Shown here: positions 29,218 through 39,385 of the stretch, in pieces
Numbering within the stretch: the stretch's first letter is position 1
Layout: each line of letters opens with the position of its first letter
Assembly (NCBI RefSeq): GCF_019656655.1
Contig: NZ_BPMV01000002.1
Location: 372,001-436,000 of the forward strand
Source: Tsukamurella sp. TY48
GTDB taxonomy: Bacteria; Actinomycetota; Actinomycetes; Mycobacteriales; Mycobacteriaceae
Length of the DNA stretch: 64,000 nt
Direction: 5' to 3'
Notes under the pieces: generated by a model
What the model saw: only the letters and a program-made list of their open reading frames with translations
What the model was told of the DNA's origin: nothing
The model's database searches: none
Translations under genes and position numbers: made by a program

Positions 29218-30356
29218 CGGACCGCCCGCCGGATCACACCGATCGCGTGCTCGACCTCGGCGTCGGAGAGATCGGCGCGCACCGTGATCCGCAGGCGGGA
29301 GGTGCCTTCGGGCACCGACGGCGGGCGGAAGCAGCCGACCCGGACGCCGTCGGCCGCGCAGGCGTCGCGGGCGGCCACAGCGCGGTCGGGTTCGCCCAGT
29401 ACCAGCGAGACCACGGCCGATGCGGGCGCCTCGGCGCCGACGCCGTGGGCGATCGTTCGGGCGCGGTCGAGGACACGGGCCGCGAGACCGGGGTCGTCTT
29501 GCAGTTCCGTGAGGGCCGCGTCCGCGGCGGCCACCGCGGCGGGCGCGAGAGCGGTGTCGAAGATGAACGAGCGGGCGGAATCGATGAGGTGCGCGCGGAC
29601 CCGCTCGTCGCCGAGCACCACCCCGCCCTGGGAGCCGAGCGCCTTGGACAACGTCGCGGTGACCACGAGGTCGGGGGCACCGGCGAGGCCGAGTTCGTGC
29701 ACCAGGCCCCGCCCACCGTCGCCGCGCACGCCGAGGCCGTGCGCCTCGTCGACGAGGAGCGCCGCGCGGTGTTCGCGGGCGGCGGCGTAGAGGTCGGCGA
29801 CCGGCGCGAGCGCGCCGTCGGCGCTGTACACGGAGTCGGTCACGACGAGCGCGCGTTCCTCGGTGCGATCGGCCAGGGCACGTCGCGCGGCGGCCACGTC
29901 GCCCCGGGGGATCACCACGATCCGCGACCGGGACAGTCGACAGGCGTCCACGAGCGAGGCGTGCGAGCCGCCGTCGGAGACGATCAGTGCGCCGCGGCCC
30001 GCCAGCGCGGTCACCGCGCCGAGGTTGGCGAGGTAGCCGGAGGAGAAGCAGAGGGCGGCATCGGCGCCCAGGAACGCGGCAAGGCGCCGCTCGAAGCCCT
30101 CGTGGACGGTGGTGGTCCCGGTGACCAGCCGGGAGCCGGTGGAACCGGCGCCCCAGGTGCGCACCGCGTCGGCGGCGGCGTCCAGCACGCGCGGGTGCCG
30201 GCTCAGGCCCAGGTAGTCGTTTGAGGCGAGGTCGATCCCCGGTTCGTGGGACCGCCGCGGAGTGAGGGTGCGGCGCAGCCCCGCCGCGGTGCGGTCCCGG
30301 GCGTAGCCGTCGAGCCAGTCGAGGGCGTGTACCACGGGGACTTGAACACCGTTCAT
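29214..30356 (-). CDS. bioF: 8-amino-7-oxononanoate synthase
   Basis: The product has 380 residues. It is a PLP enzyme that condenses pimeloyl thioester with alanine. Marks are [21 protein letters not shown], the cofactor aspartate region [11 protein letters not shown] and the lysine in [11 protein letters not shown]. The ATG at 30356 follows the bioA stop by four bases and lacks a Shine-Dalgarno sequence. It lies six bases after TACAGT, and a perfect BioQ-like palindrome begins at the start codon. bioF-bioD therefore probably has its own regulated leaderless transcript besides read-through from bioA. Confidence 0.95.
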   Translation of the reverse strand: MNGVQVPVVHALDWLDGYARDRTAAGLRRTLTPRRSHEPGIDLASNDYLGLSRHPRVLDAAADAVRTWGAGSTGSRLVTGTTTVHEGFERRLAAFLGADAALCFSSGYLANLGAVTALAGRGALIVSDGGSHASLVDACRLSRSRIVVIPRGDVAAARRALADRTEERALVVTDSVYSADGALAPVADLYAAAREHRAALLVDEAHGLGVRGDGGRGLVHELGLAGAPDLVVTATLSKALGSQGGVVLGDERVRAHLIDSARSFIFDTALAPAAVAAADAALTELQDDPGLAARVLDRARTIAHGVGAEAPASAVVSLVLGEPDRAVAARDACAADGVRVGCFRPPSVPEGTSRLRITVRADLSDAEVEHAIGVIRRAVR

Positions 30357-30368
30357 GGGTTCACTGTA
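30343..30368 (-). promoter_or_regulatory. Internal bioF promoter with BioQ-like operator
   Basis: On the reverse strand TACAGT (30368-30363, inside the end of bioA) is followed by six bases and the bioF ATG. TGAACACCGTTCA at 30343-30355 is a perfect TGAAC-N3-GTTCA palindrome over the start codon. Confidence 0.6.
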
Positions 30369-31632
30369 ACGCCGCGTGCACTGCGGCGGAGACACCCCCG
30401 GCGATCGCCGCCACCTCGTCGGGCGTGCTGATGAACGGCGGCATCGTGTAGACGAGGTCTCGGAAGGGCCGCAGCCATACCCCCGCTCCGACGCACGCAT
30501 CGGTGGCCCGCGCGACGTCGACCTGCCGATCGAGCTGGACCACGCCGATCGCGCCGAGGACGCGCACGTCCATCACGCCCGGGAGCTCGCGCAGCGGCTC
30601 CACGCCCGCACGCAGGCCCGATTCGATGCCCGCGACCTCCGCCCGCCAGTCGCGCGAGAGCAACAGTTCGGTGCTGGCGACGGCGATGGCGCAGGCCAGC
30701 GGGTTGCCCATGAAGGTGGGGCCGTGCATGAGGGCGCCCTGATCCGACTCGGAGATGGTCCGGGCCACCTCGTCGGTGCACAGCATCGCGGCCAGGGTCA
30801 CGTAGCCACCGGTGAGCGCCTTGCCGACGCAGAGGAGATCCGGGGTGATCCCGGCGGCATCGGACGCGAACAATGTTCCGGTGCGGCCGAATCCGGTGGC
30901 GATCTCGTCGAGGATCAGCAAGACGTCGTGGCGGCGGGTGATCTCACGCAGCGCGGCCACGTAGGCGGGCGGGTGGAATCGCATGCCGCCGGCGCCCTGG
31001 ACCACGGGTTCCACGATCACGGCGGCCAGTTCGTGGGCGTGCTCGGCCACCAGGCGATCGAGTTCGGCGACGTAGGCCTCGTCGAATTCCGCGGGCGGCG
31101 CGGGCGCGAAGACCTGCGAGGCCAGGACGTCGGTCCACAGCGCGTGCATTCCGCCCTCGGGATCACACACGCTCATCGGCGTGAAGGTGTCACCGTGGTA
31201 GCCGCCGCGCCAGGTCAGCAGGCGGTTGCGCCCCTCGACGCCCTTCGCACGCCAGTACTGCAGCGCGGTCTTCACCGCCACCTCGATCGACACCGAGCCG
31301 CTGTCGGCGAGGAAGACCGTGTCCAGGCCCGCGGGCGTGATCTCGACGAGGAGCTCGCCCAGCCGCGCGGCACTCGCATGGGTGAGGCCGCCGAACATCA
31401 CGTGGGCCATGCTGTCGATCTGGGACTTCGCCGCGGCGTCGAGCACGGGGTGCCGGTAGCCGTGGATCGCGGCCCACCAGGAGCTCATCCCGTCGATCAC
31501 CTCGGTGCCGTCGCCGAGGGTCAGGCGCACGCCCCGCGCCGAGGACACCACCCGCACCCCCGAACCGCCCACCGGGCTGTACGGATGCCAGAGGGTCTGC
31601 GCGTCGAGGGCGAGGATCTCTTCGGGCGTCAT
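30361..31632 (-). CDS. bioA: Adenosylmethionine-8-amino-7-oxononanoate aminotransferase
   Basis: The product has 423 residues. It transfers an amino group from S-adenosylmethionine to 8-amino-7-oxononanoate. Class III aminotransferase marks are [11 protein letters not shown] at the N-terminus (BioA-specific), [15 protein letters not shown], the PLP aspartate in [14 protein letters not shown], and the lysine in [16 protein letters not shown]. The ATG lies eight bases after TACTGT with no Shine-Dalgarno sequence. It is divergent from treY across 33 bases. No BioQ-like site is visible at its own promoter. Confidence 0.96.
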   Translation of the reverse strand: MTPEEILALDAQTLWHPYSPVGGSGVRVVSSARGVRLTLGDGTEVIDGMSSWWAAIHGYRHPVLDAAAKSQIDSMAHVMFGGLTHASAARLGELLVEITPAGLDTVFLADSGSVSIEVAVKTALQYWRAKGVEGRNRLLTWRGGYHGDTFTPMSVCDPEGGMHALWTDVLASQVFAPAPPAEFDEAYVAELDRLVAEHAHELAAVIVEPVVQGAGGMRFHPPAYVAALREITRRHDVLLILDEIATGFGRTGTLFASDAAGITPDLLCVGKALTGGYVTLAAMLCTDEVARTISESDQGALMHGPTFMGNPLACAIAVASTELLLSRDWRAEVAGIESGLRAGVEPLRELPGVMDVRVLGAIGVVQLDRQVDVARATDACVGAGVWLRPFRDLVYTMPPFISTPDEVAAIAGGVSAAVHAALQ

Positions 31633-31640
31633 GGTCGGCC

Positions 31641-31659
31641 ACAGTAGCGGGGCTAGGCT
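31641..31659. promoter_or_regulatory. Divergent leaderless promoters of bioA and treY
   Basis: On the reverse strand TACTGT (31646-31641) precedes the bioA ATG by eight bases. On the forward strand TAGGCT (31654-31659) precedes the treY GTG by six bases. The two -10 elements are only seven bases apart, so the polymerases would compete. Confidence 0.5.
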
Positions 31660-31665
31660 GACGGG

Positions 31666-33930
31666 GTGCGCGCCCCGACCGGTCTCGGCCCCGCCGGGCG
31701 ACCGGTCGGCGCGACCTACCGGCTCCAGCTCGGACCGGGCTTCACCTTCGCCGATGCGGCCGCCCGGGTCCCCTATCTCGCGGACCTCGGGGTCACCCAC
31801 CTCTACCTGTCCCCCGTGCTCGAGGCCGTCGCCGGATCGACCCACGGCTACGACGTCACCGACCCCACCCGAGTCCGCGCGGAGCTCGGCGGCCGCGCCG
31901 GTCTCGACGCGCTCGCGGACACGGCGCACCGGGCGGGGCTGGGGCTGGTGATCGACATCGTGCCCAACCACGTGGGGGTCGGCCGCCCCGAGCAGAACCC
32001 GTGGTGGTGGGACGTCCTGCGGTACGGCCCGCAGTCCCGGTTCGCCGACGTCTTCGACATCGACTGGTCGGCGGACAACGGCGCCGGCGGGCGGCTCGCG
32101 CTGCCCGTCCTGGCCCGCGACGATGAGGCACCCGCGGTCACCGTCGACCGTACGGGCCCGCACCCGGTGCTCCGCTACCACGACAGGATCTTTCCGGTGG
32201 GTCCGGACCCCGGCGGCTCCGGCGCGGAAATCGCGGCCGCGCAGCACTATCGGCTCATCCCGTGGAATCACGCGACGCGCACGTACCGCCGGTTCCTGGC
32301 CATCGACGAGCTGGCGGCGCTGCGGGTGGAGGACCACGAGGTGTTCGCGGCCACGCACCGCGAGATCGGGTCCTGGTTCGCCGACGGTATCGCGGACGGT
32401 GTGCGGGTGGACCACCCGGACGGCCTGACCGATCCGGCCGGGTACCTCCGACGGCTACGCGCGCTCACCGGCCCCGATGCATGGATCGTGATCGAGAAGG
32501 TGCTGCCGCCCGGCCAGTCGCTGGACCGCGCGCTCCCGGTGGCGGGGACCACCGGGTACGAGGCCCTCCGCGAGCTCGCACACGCCCTGGTCGACCCCGC
32601 GGGCGAGGGGCCCCTGAGCCGGCTGCACGAACGGCACACCGGGAACGACGGCGCGGCCCGCACGGATTCGCCGGAGCACCGGGCGATCCGCGCGGATCTC
32701 GCCGCGCACGAATTCCGGCCCGATGTCGAGCGCCTGGCCCGGACGGTGCGGCGCGAGACCGGTGCGACGCTCCCCCGCCACGCGCTGGACGAGGCCGTTC
32801 TCGCCGTCCTCAACGACTCCCCCGCCGACGATGCCGCGATCCGGACCGTCCGGCGGGCGGCGAGCCTCGGCGGTGAGACGGCCGCCGGCCTCACCCGGCT
32901 CGCGGACGCGCTCACGGCCAAGGCGGTCGAGGACACGCTCTACTACCGTGCGGCGCGCCTGATCGCGCTCCAGGAGGTGGGCGGCGCTCCGTGGGAGTTC
33001 GGGCCGGACGATCCGCATCCCGCCCTCGCCCACCGCGCCGCGCACTGGCCCGCCGCCATGACCACGCTGTCGACCCACGACACCAAACGCGGTGAGGATG
33101 TGCGCGCCCGGATCGGTGTGCTGAGCCAGTGTCCGGCGTTGTGGGCGGATCGCCTGGAACGCTGGTCGGCGATGGTCCCCGTTCCGCCGGAGCCGGCGCT
33201 CGGGCTGCTGCTGTGGCAAACGCTGTTCGGGGTGTGGCCCGCGGACGGCGCGGTGACCGGTTCCCTGCGTTCCCGGCTGCACGGCTACACGGAGAAGGCG
33301 ATGCGTGAGGCGCGCTCGGGCACCTCGTGGACCGCGCCCGACGAGGCCTTCGAATCGGCCGCGCACACCTTCCTCGAGGCGGTGCTCGACGGTCCGGTCG
33401 CGGCGGAGCTGACCGGCCTGGTGCACGAGATCGGGCGGCACGGTCGAGCCGATGCGCTCGCGCAGAAGGCGATCCAACTCCTCGGGCCCGGGGTGCCCGA
33501 TGTGTACCAGGGCACCGAGCGCTGGGACGACTCGCTCGTCGATCCCGATAATCGGCGCCCGGTGGACTGGGAGGCGCTGCGGACCGGCGAGCATCAAAAA
33601 CAGCACCTCGTGCGCACCGCCCTGCGACTGCGCCGGGAGCGGCCCCGGTCCTTCGTCGGCGGGAGCTACGCGCCGCTGCGCGGCACGGGTCCGGGCGCGG
33701 ACCATCTGCTCGGCTTCGGCCGCGGCCCGCGCGAGGGCGACCTCGACGTGCTGGTGCTCGCCTCCCGCCGAACACTGGTCCTCGCACGGTCCGGCGGCTG
33801 GCGCGAGACGCGGGTCGCGCTGCCACCCGGCCGCTGGACCAACCGCCTCACCGGCGCCGTTCATGCAGGTCGAATGGATCTCCACGTTCTCGACATCGAA
33901 CACCCGGTCGCTCTGTTGGTGCGCGACTAG
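31666..33930 (+). CDS. treY: Maltooligosyl trehalose synthase
   Basis: The product has 754 residues. TreY is a GH13 enzyme that isomerises the terminal maltose of glycogen-type chains to trehalose. The four catalytic regions are present: [19 protein letters not shown] (nucleophile Asp), WIVIEKVLP (acid Glu) and [12 protein letters not shown]. The N-terminal [15 protein letters not shown] is typical of TreY. It starts with GTG six bases after TAGGCT. The usual partners treX (debranching) and treZ (release of trehalose) are not adjacent, unlike in M. tuberculosis. Confidence 0.95.
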   Translation: MRAPTGLGPAGRPVGATYRLQLGPGFTFADAAARVPYLADLGVTHLYLSPVLEAVAGSTHGYDVTDPTRVRAELGGRAGLDALADTAHRAGLGLVIDIVPNHVGVGRPEQNPWWWDVLRYGPQSRFADVFDIDWSADNGAGGRLALPVLARDDEAPAVTVDRTGPHPVLRYHDRIFPVGPDPGGSGAEIAAAQHYRLIPWNHATRTYRRFLAIDELAALRVEDHEVFAATHREIGSWFADGIADGVRVDHPDGLTDPAGYLRRLRALTGPDAWIVIEKVLPPGQSLDRALPVAGTTGYEALRELAHALVDPAGEGPLSRLHERHTGNDGAARTDSPEHRAIRADLAAHEFRPDVERLARTVRRETGATLPRHALDEAVLAVLNDSPADDAAIRTVRRAASLGGETAAGLTRLADALTAKAVEDTLYYRAARLIALQEVGGAPWEFGPDDPHPALAHRAAHWPAAMTTLSTHDTKRGEDVRARIGVLSQCPALWADRLERWSAMVPVPPEPALGLLLWQTLFGVWPADGAVTGSLRSRLHGYTEKAMREARSGTSWTAPDEAFESAAHTFLEAVLDGPVAAELTGLVHEIGRHGRADALAQKAIQLLGPGVPDVYQGTERWDDSLVDPDNRRPVDWEALRTGEHQKQHLVRTALRLRRERPRSFVGGSYAPLRGTGPGADHLLGFGRGPREGDLDVLVLASRRTLVLARSGGWRETRVALPPGRWTNRLTGAVHAGRMDLHVLDIEHPVALLVRD

Positions 33931-33964
33931 AAAACTTGTCAGTGGTGCTCCGCACACTGCTCTC

Positions 33965-34648
33965 ATGAACAGCGACGCCTCGCGGCCCCTCCGGTCGGCC
34001 TTCACTCAGTCGCCCACCGCCCGCCTCGGGGTGAGCGGCGGTCGCATCCACGACTCCGCCCTCGCGCGGGTGGCGCAGGCACTGCACGAGCACGGCCTGC
34101 CCGCCACTCTGCGCCCCACGGGGAGCCTCCGGTTGGCCGTGGGCACCTCACGGTTCACGGCGCATTCCCTGCCCGGCGAGGGCACGGCCATCGAGGTCCG
34201 CGCCTTCCGCGAGGGGCGGCACTCCATCCTGGGCCTGGTCACCGACCCCGAGGAGGCCGCTCACCTGTTGATCCGCTGTGCGGGGATGGCGCAGGCCTGG
34301 CAGCTCACAGCGGAGATCCACGACCGCCTGGTGCTCGACGGCGATGCCACCGTGCTCGCCGAGGTCCCGATGGGCGACACCGTGTTCGTCCGGTTCGGTG
34401 CACGTACCTACGCGGAGGTACTCGCGCAGGATGCCGACGCCTGCCTCGGCCAGGCGGCCGGCGTCACGCTCACCACGCACATCGCACGCCGTCCGCTCGA
34501 TGATGCGTGGCGGTTCGATGCGCTCGTCGAGCAGGATTTCGCCACGATGGGGCGGATCGCGGGCGGCAGCTTCACCTCCGCCGAATCCGCCTGCGCCGCG
34601 CTGGAGTTGCATCGTGCGCGCAGCGCGGAGTGGGAGGGCCTGCACTGA
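33965..34648 (+). CDS. Hypothetical protein of unknown family
   Basis: The product has 227 residues, soluble, without signal peptide or membrane segment. I do not recognise it. It appears to contain two alternating beta/alpha halves (LPATLRPTGSLRLAVG to GRHSILGLVTDPEEAAHLL, then VLAEVPMGDTVFVRFG to GVTLTTHIARRPLDDA), loosely like proteins of the YbjN/type III chaperone-like fold, but this is impression only. It lies 34 bases after treY and 172 bases before an LLM gene. Codon use is like its neighbours. Confidence 0.7.
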   Translation: MNSDASRPLRSAFTQSPTARLGVSGGRIHDSALARVAQALHEHGLPATLRPTGSLRLAVGTSRFTAHSLPGEGTAIEVRAFREGRHSILGLVTDPEEAAHLLIRCAGMAQAWQLTAEIHDRLVLDGDATVLAEVPMGDTVFVRFGARTYAEVLAQDADACLGQAAGVTLTTHIARRPLDDAWRFDALVEQDFATMGRIAGGSFTSAESACAALELHRARSAEWEGLH

Positions 34649-34695
34649 TCAGTCCGCCGCCGCGGGGAGTGCTGTGCGGCAGCGGTCGCCGGCCC

Positions 34696-34712
34696 CACCC
34701 CGAATAGGGGTG
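34696..34712 (+). terminator. Terminator-like hairpin after the hypothetical gene
   Basis: CACCCC-GAATA-GGGGTG makes a 6-bp perfect stem 47 bases after the stop, followed by TTCCT. The rest of the 172-base gap holds the promoter region of the next gene, including TATTGT at 34777-34782 inside a small AGTGA/TCACT inverted repeat. Confidence 0.4.
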
Positions 34713-34776
34713 TTCCTGCGCCGATGCGCGCATCCGTCGCGGTGTGCGGGCCGGGCTCCGGGCAGATCGAGTGAGT

Positions 34777-34782
34777 TATTGT
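34777..34782 (+). promoter_or_regulatory. Candidate LLM promoter -10 (TATTGT)
   Basis: TATTGT lies 38 bases before the ATG at 34821, with GGAAGG in the leader. The flanking AGTGA-N8-TCACT inverted repeat could be an operator. Confidence 0.35.
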
Positions 34783-34820
34783 TCACTGACGTCCACACAG
34801 AGCACGGAAGGCGACACCAC

Positions 34821-35861
34821 ATGCGCATCGGTCTCGGCATCAATTACGCAGGCGAGTTCAACGACGTCGCCGACGAGGTTCTCGACCTGGAGAAGGCCGG
34901 TCTGGACATCGTCTTCGTCCCCGAGGCCTACTCCTTCGACGCGGTGAGCGCACTCGGCTATCTCGCCGCCAAGACGGACAAGATCAAGCTCGCCTCCGGC
35001 ATCCTGCAGATCTACACCCGCACGCCCACGCTCACCGCGATGACGGCCGCAGGCCTGGACAACGTCTCGAACGGACGGTTCATCCTGGGCCTCGGCGCCT
35101 CGGGCCCGCAGGTGATCGAGGGCTTCCACGGCGTGCCCTACGACGCTCCCATCGGCCGCACCCGCGAGATCATCGAGATCTGCCGCAAGGTGTGGCGCCG
35201 CGAGCGGCTCGAACATCGCGGCAAGTACTACCAGATGCCGCTCACCGCGGAGGACGGCGGCACGGGGCTCGGCAAGCCGCTCAAGCTGATCAATCACCCG
35301 GTGCGCGAGCGGATCCCGGTGCTGCTGGCGGCCCTCGGCCAGAAGAACGTGGCCCTGGCAGCCGAGGTCGCCGAGGGCTGGCAGCCGATCTTCTTCCTGC
35401 CCGAGAAGGCCAAGGACGTGTGGGGCGACGCCGTCGCCGCCGGCAAGGCCAAGCGTGATCCCGCGCTCGGCGAGCTCGACGTGTACGCCGGTCCCGCGCT
35501 GGCCATCGGCGACGATGTGGAGCATCTGCTGGGCTTCGTGAAGCCGCACCTGGCGCTGTACATCGGCGGCATGGGCGCCAAGGGCAAGAACTTCTATCAC
35601 ACGCTGGCCACCAATTACGGCTACGGCGCCGAGGCCGACCGCATCCAGGAGCTGTACCTGGCGGGCGACAAAGCGGCGGCCGCGCAGGCGGTGCCGGATG
35701 AGCTGGCGCGCAATGTCTCGCTGATCGGCCCCAAGGGCTTCGTCGCCGAGCGGGTGAAGGCCTTCGAGGAAGCCGGCGCCACGGTGCTCAACGTGACCCC
35801 GATCGCCGATTCGAAGGACGGCCGCATCAAACAGGTCGAGCTGCTGCGCGACCTGATCTGA
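34821..35861 (+). CDS. LLM-class F420-dependent oxidoreductase
   Basis: The product has 346 residues with a luciferase-like barrel. It starts [13 protein letters not shown] and has [43 protein letters not shown] near residue 75 and [15 protein letters not shown], the layout of mycobacterial F420-dependent LLM proteins. F420 rather than FMN use is inferred from this similarity and from the taxon. GGAAGG precedes the ATG. The substrate is unknown. Confidence 0.85.
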   Translation: MRIGLGINYAGEFNDVADEVLDLEKAGLDIVFVPEAYSFDAVSALGYLAAKTDKIKLASGILQIYTRTPTLTAMTAAGLDNVSNGRFILGLGASGPQVIEGFHGVPYDAPIGRTREIIEICRKVWRRERLEHRGKYYQMPLTAEDGGTGLGKPLKLINHPVRERIPVLLAALGQKNVALAAEVAEGWQPIFFLPEKAKDVWGDAVAAGKAKRDPALGELDVYAGPALAIGDDVEHLLGFVKPHLALYIGGMGAKGKNFYHTLATNYGYGAEADRIQELYLAGDKAAAAQAVPDELARNVSLIGPKGFVAERVKAFEEAGATVLNVTPIADSKDGRIKQVELLRDLI

Positions 35862-35916
35862 CCTGCCGGGATCGCCGGGCGGGAAGATTCGGCCGGGATG
35901 CCCGGTTGAACCTTGG

Positions 35917-36942
35917 GTGTCCGACGATTCCGTACTCCGCCCCCGCCTCTCCGTCCTCGAACTCGCGCCCGTCGTGGACGGTGCCTCCTTCGGCGACGCC
36001 CTGCGCGACACCATCGCGACCGCGCAGGAGGCCGAGCGGCTGGGCTATCACCGCGTGTGGGTGGCAGAACATCATTCGATGCCGGGGATCGCGAGTTCCG
36101 CGCCCGCGGTACTGATCGGGCAGATCGCCGCGGCCACCGAGTCGATCCGCGTGGGTTCCGGCGGTGTGATGCTGCCCAACCACCAGCCGCTCGTGGTGGC
36201 CGAGCAGTTCGGCACGCTCGACGCCCTCTTCCCGGATCGCATCGATCTGGGCATCGGTCGCGCACCGGGCACCGACCAGCTGACCGCGCATGCGTTGCGC
36301 GGCGGCAAGGTGAGCGAGTCGGTCGACGACTTCCCGCAGGCGCTCGCGCATCTGCGGGCCTTCCTGCGTGACGACTTCCCGATCGATCATCCCTACGCCG
36401 CGATCACGGCGACCCCGGGCGTCGGCGCGGATCCGCAAGTGTGGCTGCTGGGTTCGTCCACCTTCAGTGCGAAACTAGCTGGCCTGCTGGGCCTTCCGTT
36501 CGCCTTCGCCCGGCATTTCGCGCCGCAGGCGACGCTCCCCGCGCTCGCCGAGTACCGCGAGAACTTCCGGCCGGGCGACCTCGACTCCCCGAACGCGATG
36601 CTGACCGTGACCGTGATCGCCGCCGATACCGACGAGGAGGCCCAGCGCATCGCGGGGCCCGGCAAGGCCGCGATGTACCGCGTGCGCACCGGCAATCCCG
36701 GTCGCCTGCTCACCTACGAGCAGGCCGCCGCCGCTCCGCTCACCGCCGATCAGGAGGCGGCGATCGCACCGTCGACCTCGGCGTGGATCGTGGGCTCCCA
36801 GGAGACCGTCCGCCGCGAACTGACCGAGCTGCTCGAGCGCACCCGCCCGCAGGAACTGATGATCTCCGGGATGGTTCCCGGTCTCGACGAGCGCCGGCGC
36901 AGCCTGGAGATCATCGCCAAGGCGGTCGCCGAGATCGGCTGA
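35917..36942 (+). CDS. LLM-class flavin-dependent oxidoreductase (MsnO8-like)
   Basis: The product has 341 residues from a GTG. It opens [22 protein letters not shown], then [24 protein letters not shown] and [15 protein letters not shown], characteristic of the MsnO8/YhbW-type LLM branch. The winged C-terminal part includes [17 protein letters not shown]. It starts 55 bases after the F420-type LLM gene and may share its transcript. It is similar in type to the LLM protein encoded at 47882-48919. The substrate is unknown. Confidence 0.85.
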   Translation: MSDDSVLRPRLSVLELAPVVDGASFGDALRDTIATAQEAERLGYHRVWVAEHHSMPGIASSAPAVLIGQIAAATESIRVGSGGVMLPNHQPLVVAEQFGTLDALFPDRIDLGIGRAPGTDQLTAHALRGGKVSESVDDFPQALAHLRAFLRDDFPIDHPYAAITATPGVGADPQVWLLGSSTFSAKLAGLLGLPFAFARHFAPQATLPALAEYRENFRPGDLDSPNAMLTVTVIAADTDEEAQRIAGPGKAAMYRVRTGNPGRLLTYEQAAAAPLTADQEAAIAPSTSAWIVGSQETVRRELTELLERTRPQELMISGMVPGLDERRRSLEIIAKAVAEIG

Positions 36943-36965
36943 TCTCGGGCCGCGCAGCCGCCGGT

Positions 36966-37400
36966 CTACGCGGTCGCGTTGCCGCTGAACAGGACCCGGG
37001 TGGGCCGGATCTTGACGATCACCTCGCCCGGCACCGCGTTGCGGCGTCCGAATTCCTCAGCGCGGTCGGCGCCCATGTAGCGGCCGCCGCAGGCGGTGCA
37101 GATCTTCAGCAGGTAGTCGGGATCGTCGTCGATGATCTCGGCGATCCCCTGCACCTGCGCGAAGGCGTAGGGAGGTTCCGGTAGGTCGACGGAGACCGCG
37201 ACCCGCGGATCCCGTGCGATCAGCTTGCCCTTGGAGGTATCCGCACCCGTGGCGAAGACGAGCGCACCGTCGTCCACCACGAACCAGACGGGCGTGCTGA
37301 GCGGCCTGCCGTCCTTCGCGAGGTAGGTCAGGTGCGCGGTGCGCGTGCCCTCGGACAGGAAGGCGATGACAGCGGGTTCGAGATGATCTGCAGCAGCCAT
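36966..37400 (-). CDS. PPOX-class F420-dependent oxidoreductase
   Basis: The product has 144 residues with the split beta-barrel of pyridoxamine-oxidase-like proteins (TAHLTYLAKDGRPLSTPVWFVV, then LVFATGADTSKGKLIARDPRVAVSVD). The K-x-K-like phosphate-binding and ARDPRV patterns fit the F420-binding FDOR-B group of actinobacteria. The ATG lies six bases after TAGTCT, so it is probably leaderless. It is convergent with the MsnO8-like gene and divergent from the DUF1453 gene. Confidence 0.85.
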   Translation of the reverse strand: MAAADHLEPAVIAFLSEGTRTAHLTYLAKDGRPLSTPVWFVVDDGALVFATGADTSKGKLIARDPRVAVSVDLPEPPYAFAQVQGIAEIIDDDPDYLLKICTACGGRYMGADRAEEFGRRNAVPGEVIVKIRPTRVLFSGNATA

Positions 37401-37406
37401 GCTCGA

Positions 37407-37412
37407 AGACTA
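37407..37412 (-). promoter_or_regulatory. Leaderless promoter -10 (TAGTCT) of the PPOX gene
   Basis: On the reverse strand TAGTCT is followed by six bases and the ATG at 37400. Confidence 0.5.
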
Positions 37413-37479
37413 CGTCTCCACCCGGATCTCCACCCGCGGGTCGATCCGCTCCGGCCGGGATCGCGGCAGAGTCTGCGGC

Positions 37480-37983
37480 ATGAACACAGCGACCACCGCC
37501 CTCATCGTCGTCCTGGCCCTCGGCTGGATCCTCTACCGCCAGTTCCAGGCCCGCCCCATCAAGGACAGGACCGCTCGGATCGCCCTCGTGCTCGCCGCGG
37601 TCGGCCTGGTCCAGACCGTGCAGTACGTCTCCGAGGGAGGCGAGGTGGGCATCGGTCACGCCGTCGCCGCGCTGCTCGGGCTCGCACTCGCCGTGGGCCT
37701 GGCCTACCCGCGGGCGCTGACCACCAAGGTCTTCCCCGGCCCGGACGGCCGCTATCTGCGACAGGCCACGCTGCCCACACTCGGACTGTGGATCGTGGCC
37801 ATCGGTGCCCACTTCGCGATCGACACGCTGGTTCCGGCCCTCTTCCACGACCACACCGGACGTGCCTTCGCCGGCGTCACCACCATGCTGTTCATCGGCG
37901 TCACCCTGTTCGCGCAGAACTGGTTCCTGCAGCGGCGGGTGGAGGCGCACCGCGGCGCACAGCGGCCACTGCAGGCCGTCTGA
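37480..37983 (+). CDS. DUF1453-like membrane protein
   Basis: The product has 167 residues with four to five hydrophobic segments, starting ALIVVLALGWILYRQFQARPI, which resembles DUF1453/CcdC-type membrane proteins. No catalytic motif is evident. The ATG at 37480 was chosen because the protein then begins directly with the first membrane segment. The stop codon abuts the ilvA stop on the opposite strand (TGATCA). Confidence 0.7.
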   Translation: MNTATTALIVVLALGWILYRQFQARPIKDRTARIALVLAAVGLVQTVQYVSEGGEVGIGHAVAALLGLALAVGLAYPRALTTKVFPGPDGRYLRQATLPTLGLWIVAIGAHFAIDTLVPALFHDHTGRAFAGVTTMLFIGVTLFAQNWFLQRRVEAHRGAQRPLQAV

Positions 37984-39303
37984 TCAGGTCAGGTAGCGGT
38001 ACGCCGGCGAGCCGGGCTCGAGGCGCTCACAGTGCAGACGAGACTGATCCATGCGCGCCAGCAGGGCGTCGAGATCTCCGGCGTGGCCGAGTTCGACGCC
38101 CACCAGCGCCTCGCCGGTATCGCGGTTGTTGCGCTTGACGTACTCGAACAGCGTCACGTCGTCGTCGGGGCCGAGCACCTCGTCGAGGAACCGGCGCAGG
38201 GCACCGGGCTCCTGCGGGAAGGCGACCAGGAAGTAGTGCTTGAGACCCTGATGCACCAGCGACCGTTCGATCACCTCGTTGTACCGCGAGACGTCGTTGT
38301 TCCCGCCGGACAGCAGGCACACCACCGTGGCGCCGGGCTCGATCCGCAGCTGCGCCAGCGCCGCCACGGAGAGAGCGCCCGCGGGCTCCGCGATCACGCC
38401 CTCGTTCTGGTACAGGTCGAGCATCGCGGTGCAGATGGCGCCCTCGTCGACCTCGATGATGGACACGCTGCCGGGGTTCACCTCCCGCACCTCGTGCCCC
38501 TCCCACACCTGCGCGTTCTGCTCGCGTGCCACGTCGAAGCCGATCCCGCCGATCCGACGGACGGCGGCACCGTCGACGAACGGGTCGATGGTGGCGAGCT
38601 CCACCACCTCGCCCGCGTCGAGCGAGCGGGCCAGCGAGGCGGCACCGGCCGGCTCGGCCCCGACGATCGCGACCCGGTCCGACTGCGACCGCAGGTACCG
38701 GGTGACCCCGGCGAAGCAACCCCCGCCGCCCACCGGGACCACGACCACATCGGGGACGCCGCCGAGTTGCTCGACCAACTCCACGCCGATGGTTCCCTGT
38801 CCCGCCGTGGTGCGGACGTCGTCGAAGGCGTGCACCCAGGTGGCCCCGGTCTCGGCGACATCGGCCTGCGCCGCGGCGGCGGCCGCGTCGTAGGTCTCGC
38901 CGACGGCGATCAACTCGACGAAGCGGCCGCCGTGGGCGCGGATCCGGTCGCGCTTCTGCTTGGGCGTGGTGGTGGGCACGTAGATCCGGCCGTGCACCTC
39001 CATCGCCCGGCAGGCGAAGGCGACGCCCTGGGCATGGTTCCCGGCGGACGCGGCCACCACACCGGCGGCCTTCTCGGCATCGCTGAGCTGGGCCATCAGG
39101 TTGTAGGCGCCGCGGATCTTGTAGGAGCGGACCACCTGCAGGTCCTCGCGCTTGAGATAGACCTTCGCGCCGGTCAGCGCGGACAGACGTTCCGCGGGCT
39201 GCAGCGGGCTCTCGGTGACCACCCCGGCCAGGCGCGCCCGCGCCTCGATGATCGTGCGCTCCGTCAGGTCGGCGGCGGCGCTGGACATCGATGAGGTAGA
39301 CAT
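37984..39303 (-). CDS. ilvA: Threonine dehydratase (biosynthetic)
   Basis: The product has 439 residues. It deaminates threonine to 2-oxobutyrate for isoleucine synthesis. The PLP lysine is in VVRSYKIRGAYN, the phosphate loop is PVGGGGCFAGV, and SAGNHAQG and SGGNNDVS are typical. A single ACT-like regulatory domain (HYFLVAFPQEPGALRRFL) occupies the last 90 residues, shorter than the double domain of E. coli IlvA and as in actinobacterial forms. An ATG at 39288 is an alternative start. It is divergent from a sensor kinase gene. Confidence 0.95.
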   Translation of the reverse strand: MSTSSMSSAAADLTERTIIEARARLAGVVTESPLQPAERLSALTGAKVYLKREDLQVVRSYKIRGAYNLMAQLSDAEKAAGVVAASAGNHAQGVAFACRAMEVHGRIYVPTTTPKQKRDRIRAHGGRFVELIAVGETYDAAAAAAQADVAETGATWVHAFDDVRTTAGQGTIGVELVEQLGGVPDVVVVPVGGGGCFAGVTRYLRSQSDRVAIVGAEPAGAASLARSLDAGEVVELATIDPFVDGAAVRRIGGIGFDVAREQNAQVWEGHEVREVNPGSVSIIEVDEGAICTAMLDLYQNEGVIAEPAGALSVAALAQLRIEPGATVVCLLSGGNNDVSRYNEVIERSLVHQGLKHYFLVAFPQEPGALRRFLDEVLGPDDDVTLFEYVKRNNRDTGEALVGVELGHAGDLDALLARMDQSRLHCERLEPGSPAYRYLT

Positions 39304-39385
39304 GCCGATCAGTTTCCCACTCCTGCCCGTAGCGCGATCATCCCGGTCCACGGCCGAACCGGTGCACCCGTGCAACGATGAGCGG

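Noticed and set aside
37981-37986. TGATCA at the DUF1453/ilvA junction as a regulatory palindrome
   Set aside because: It is simply two abutting stop codons on opposite strands.
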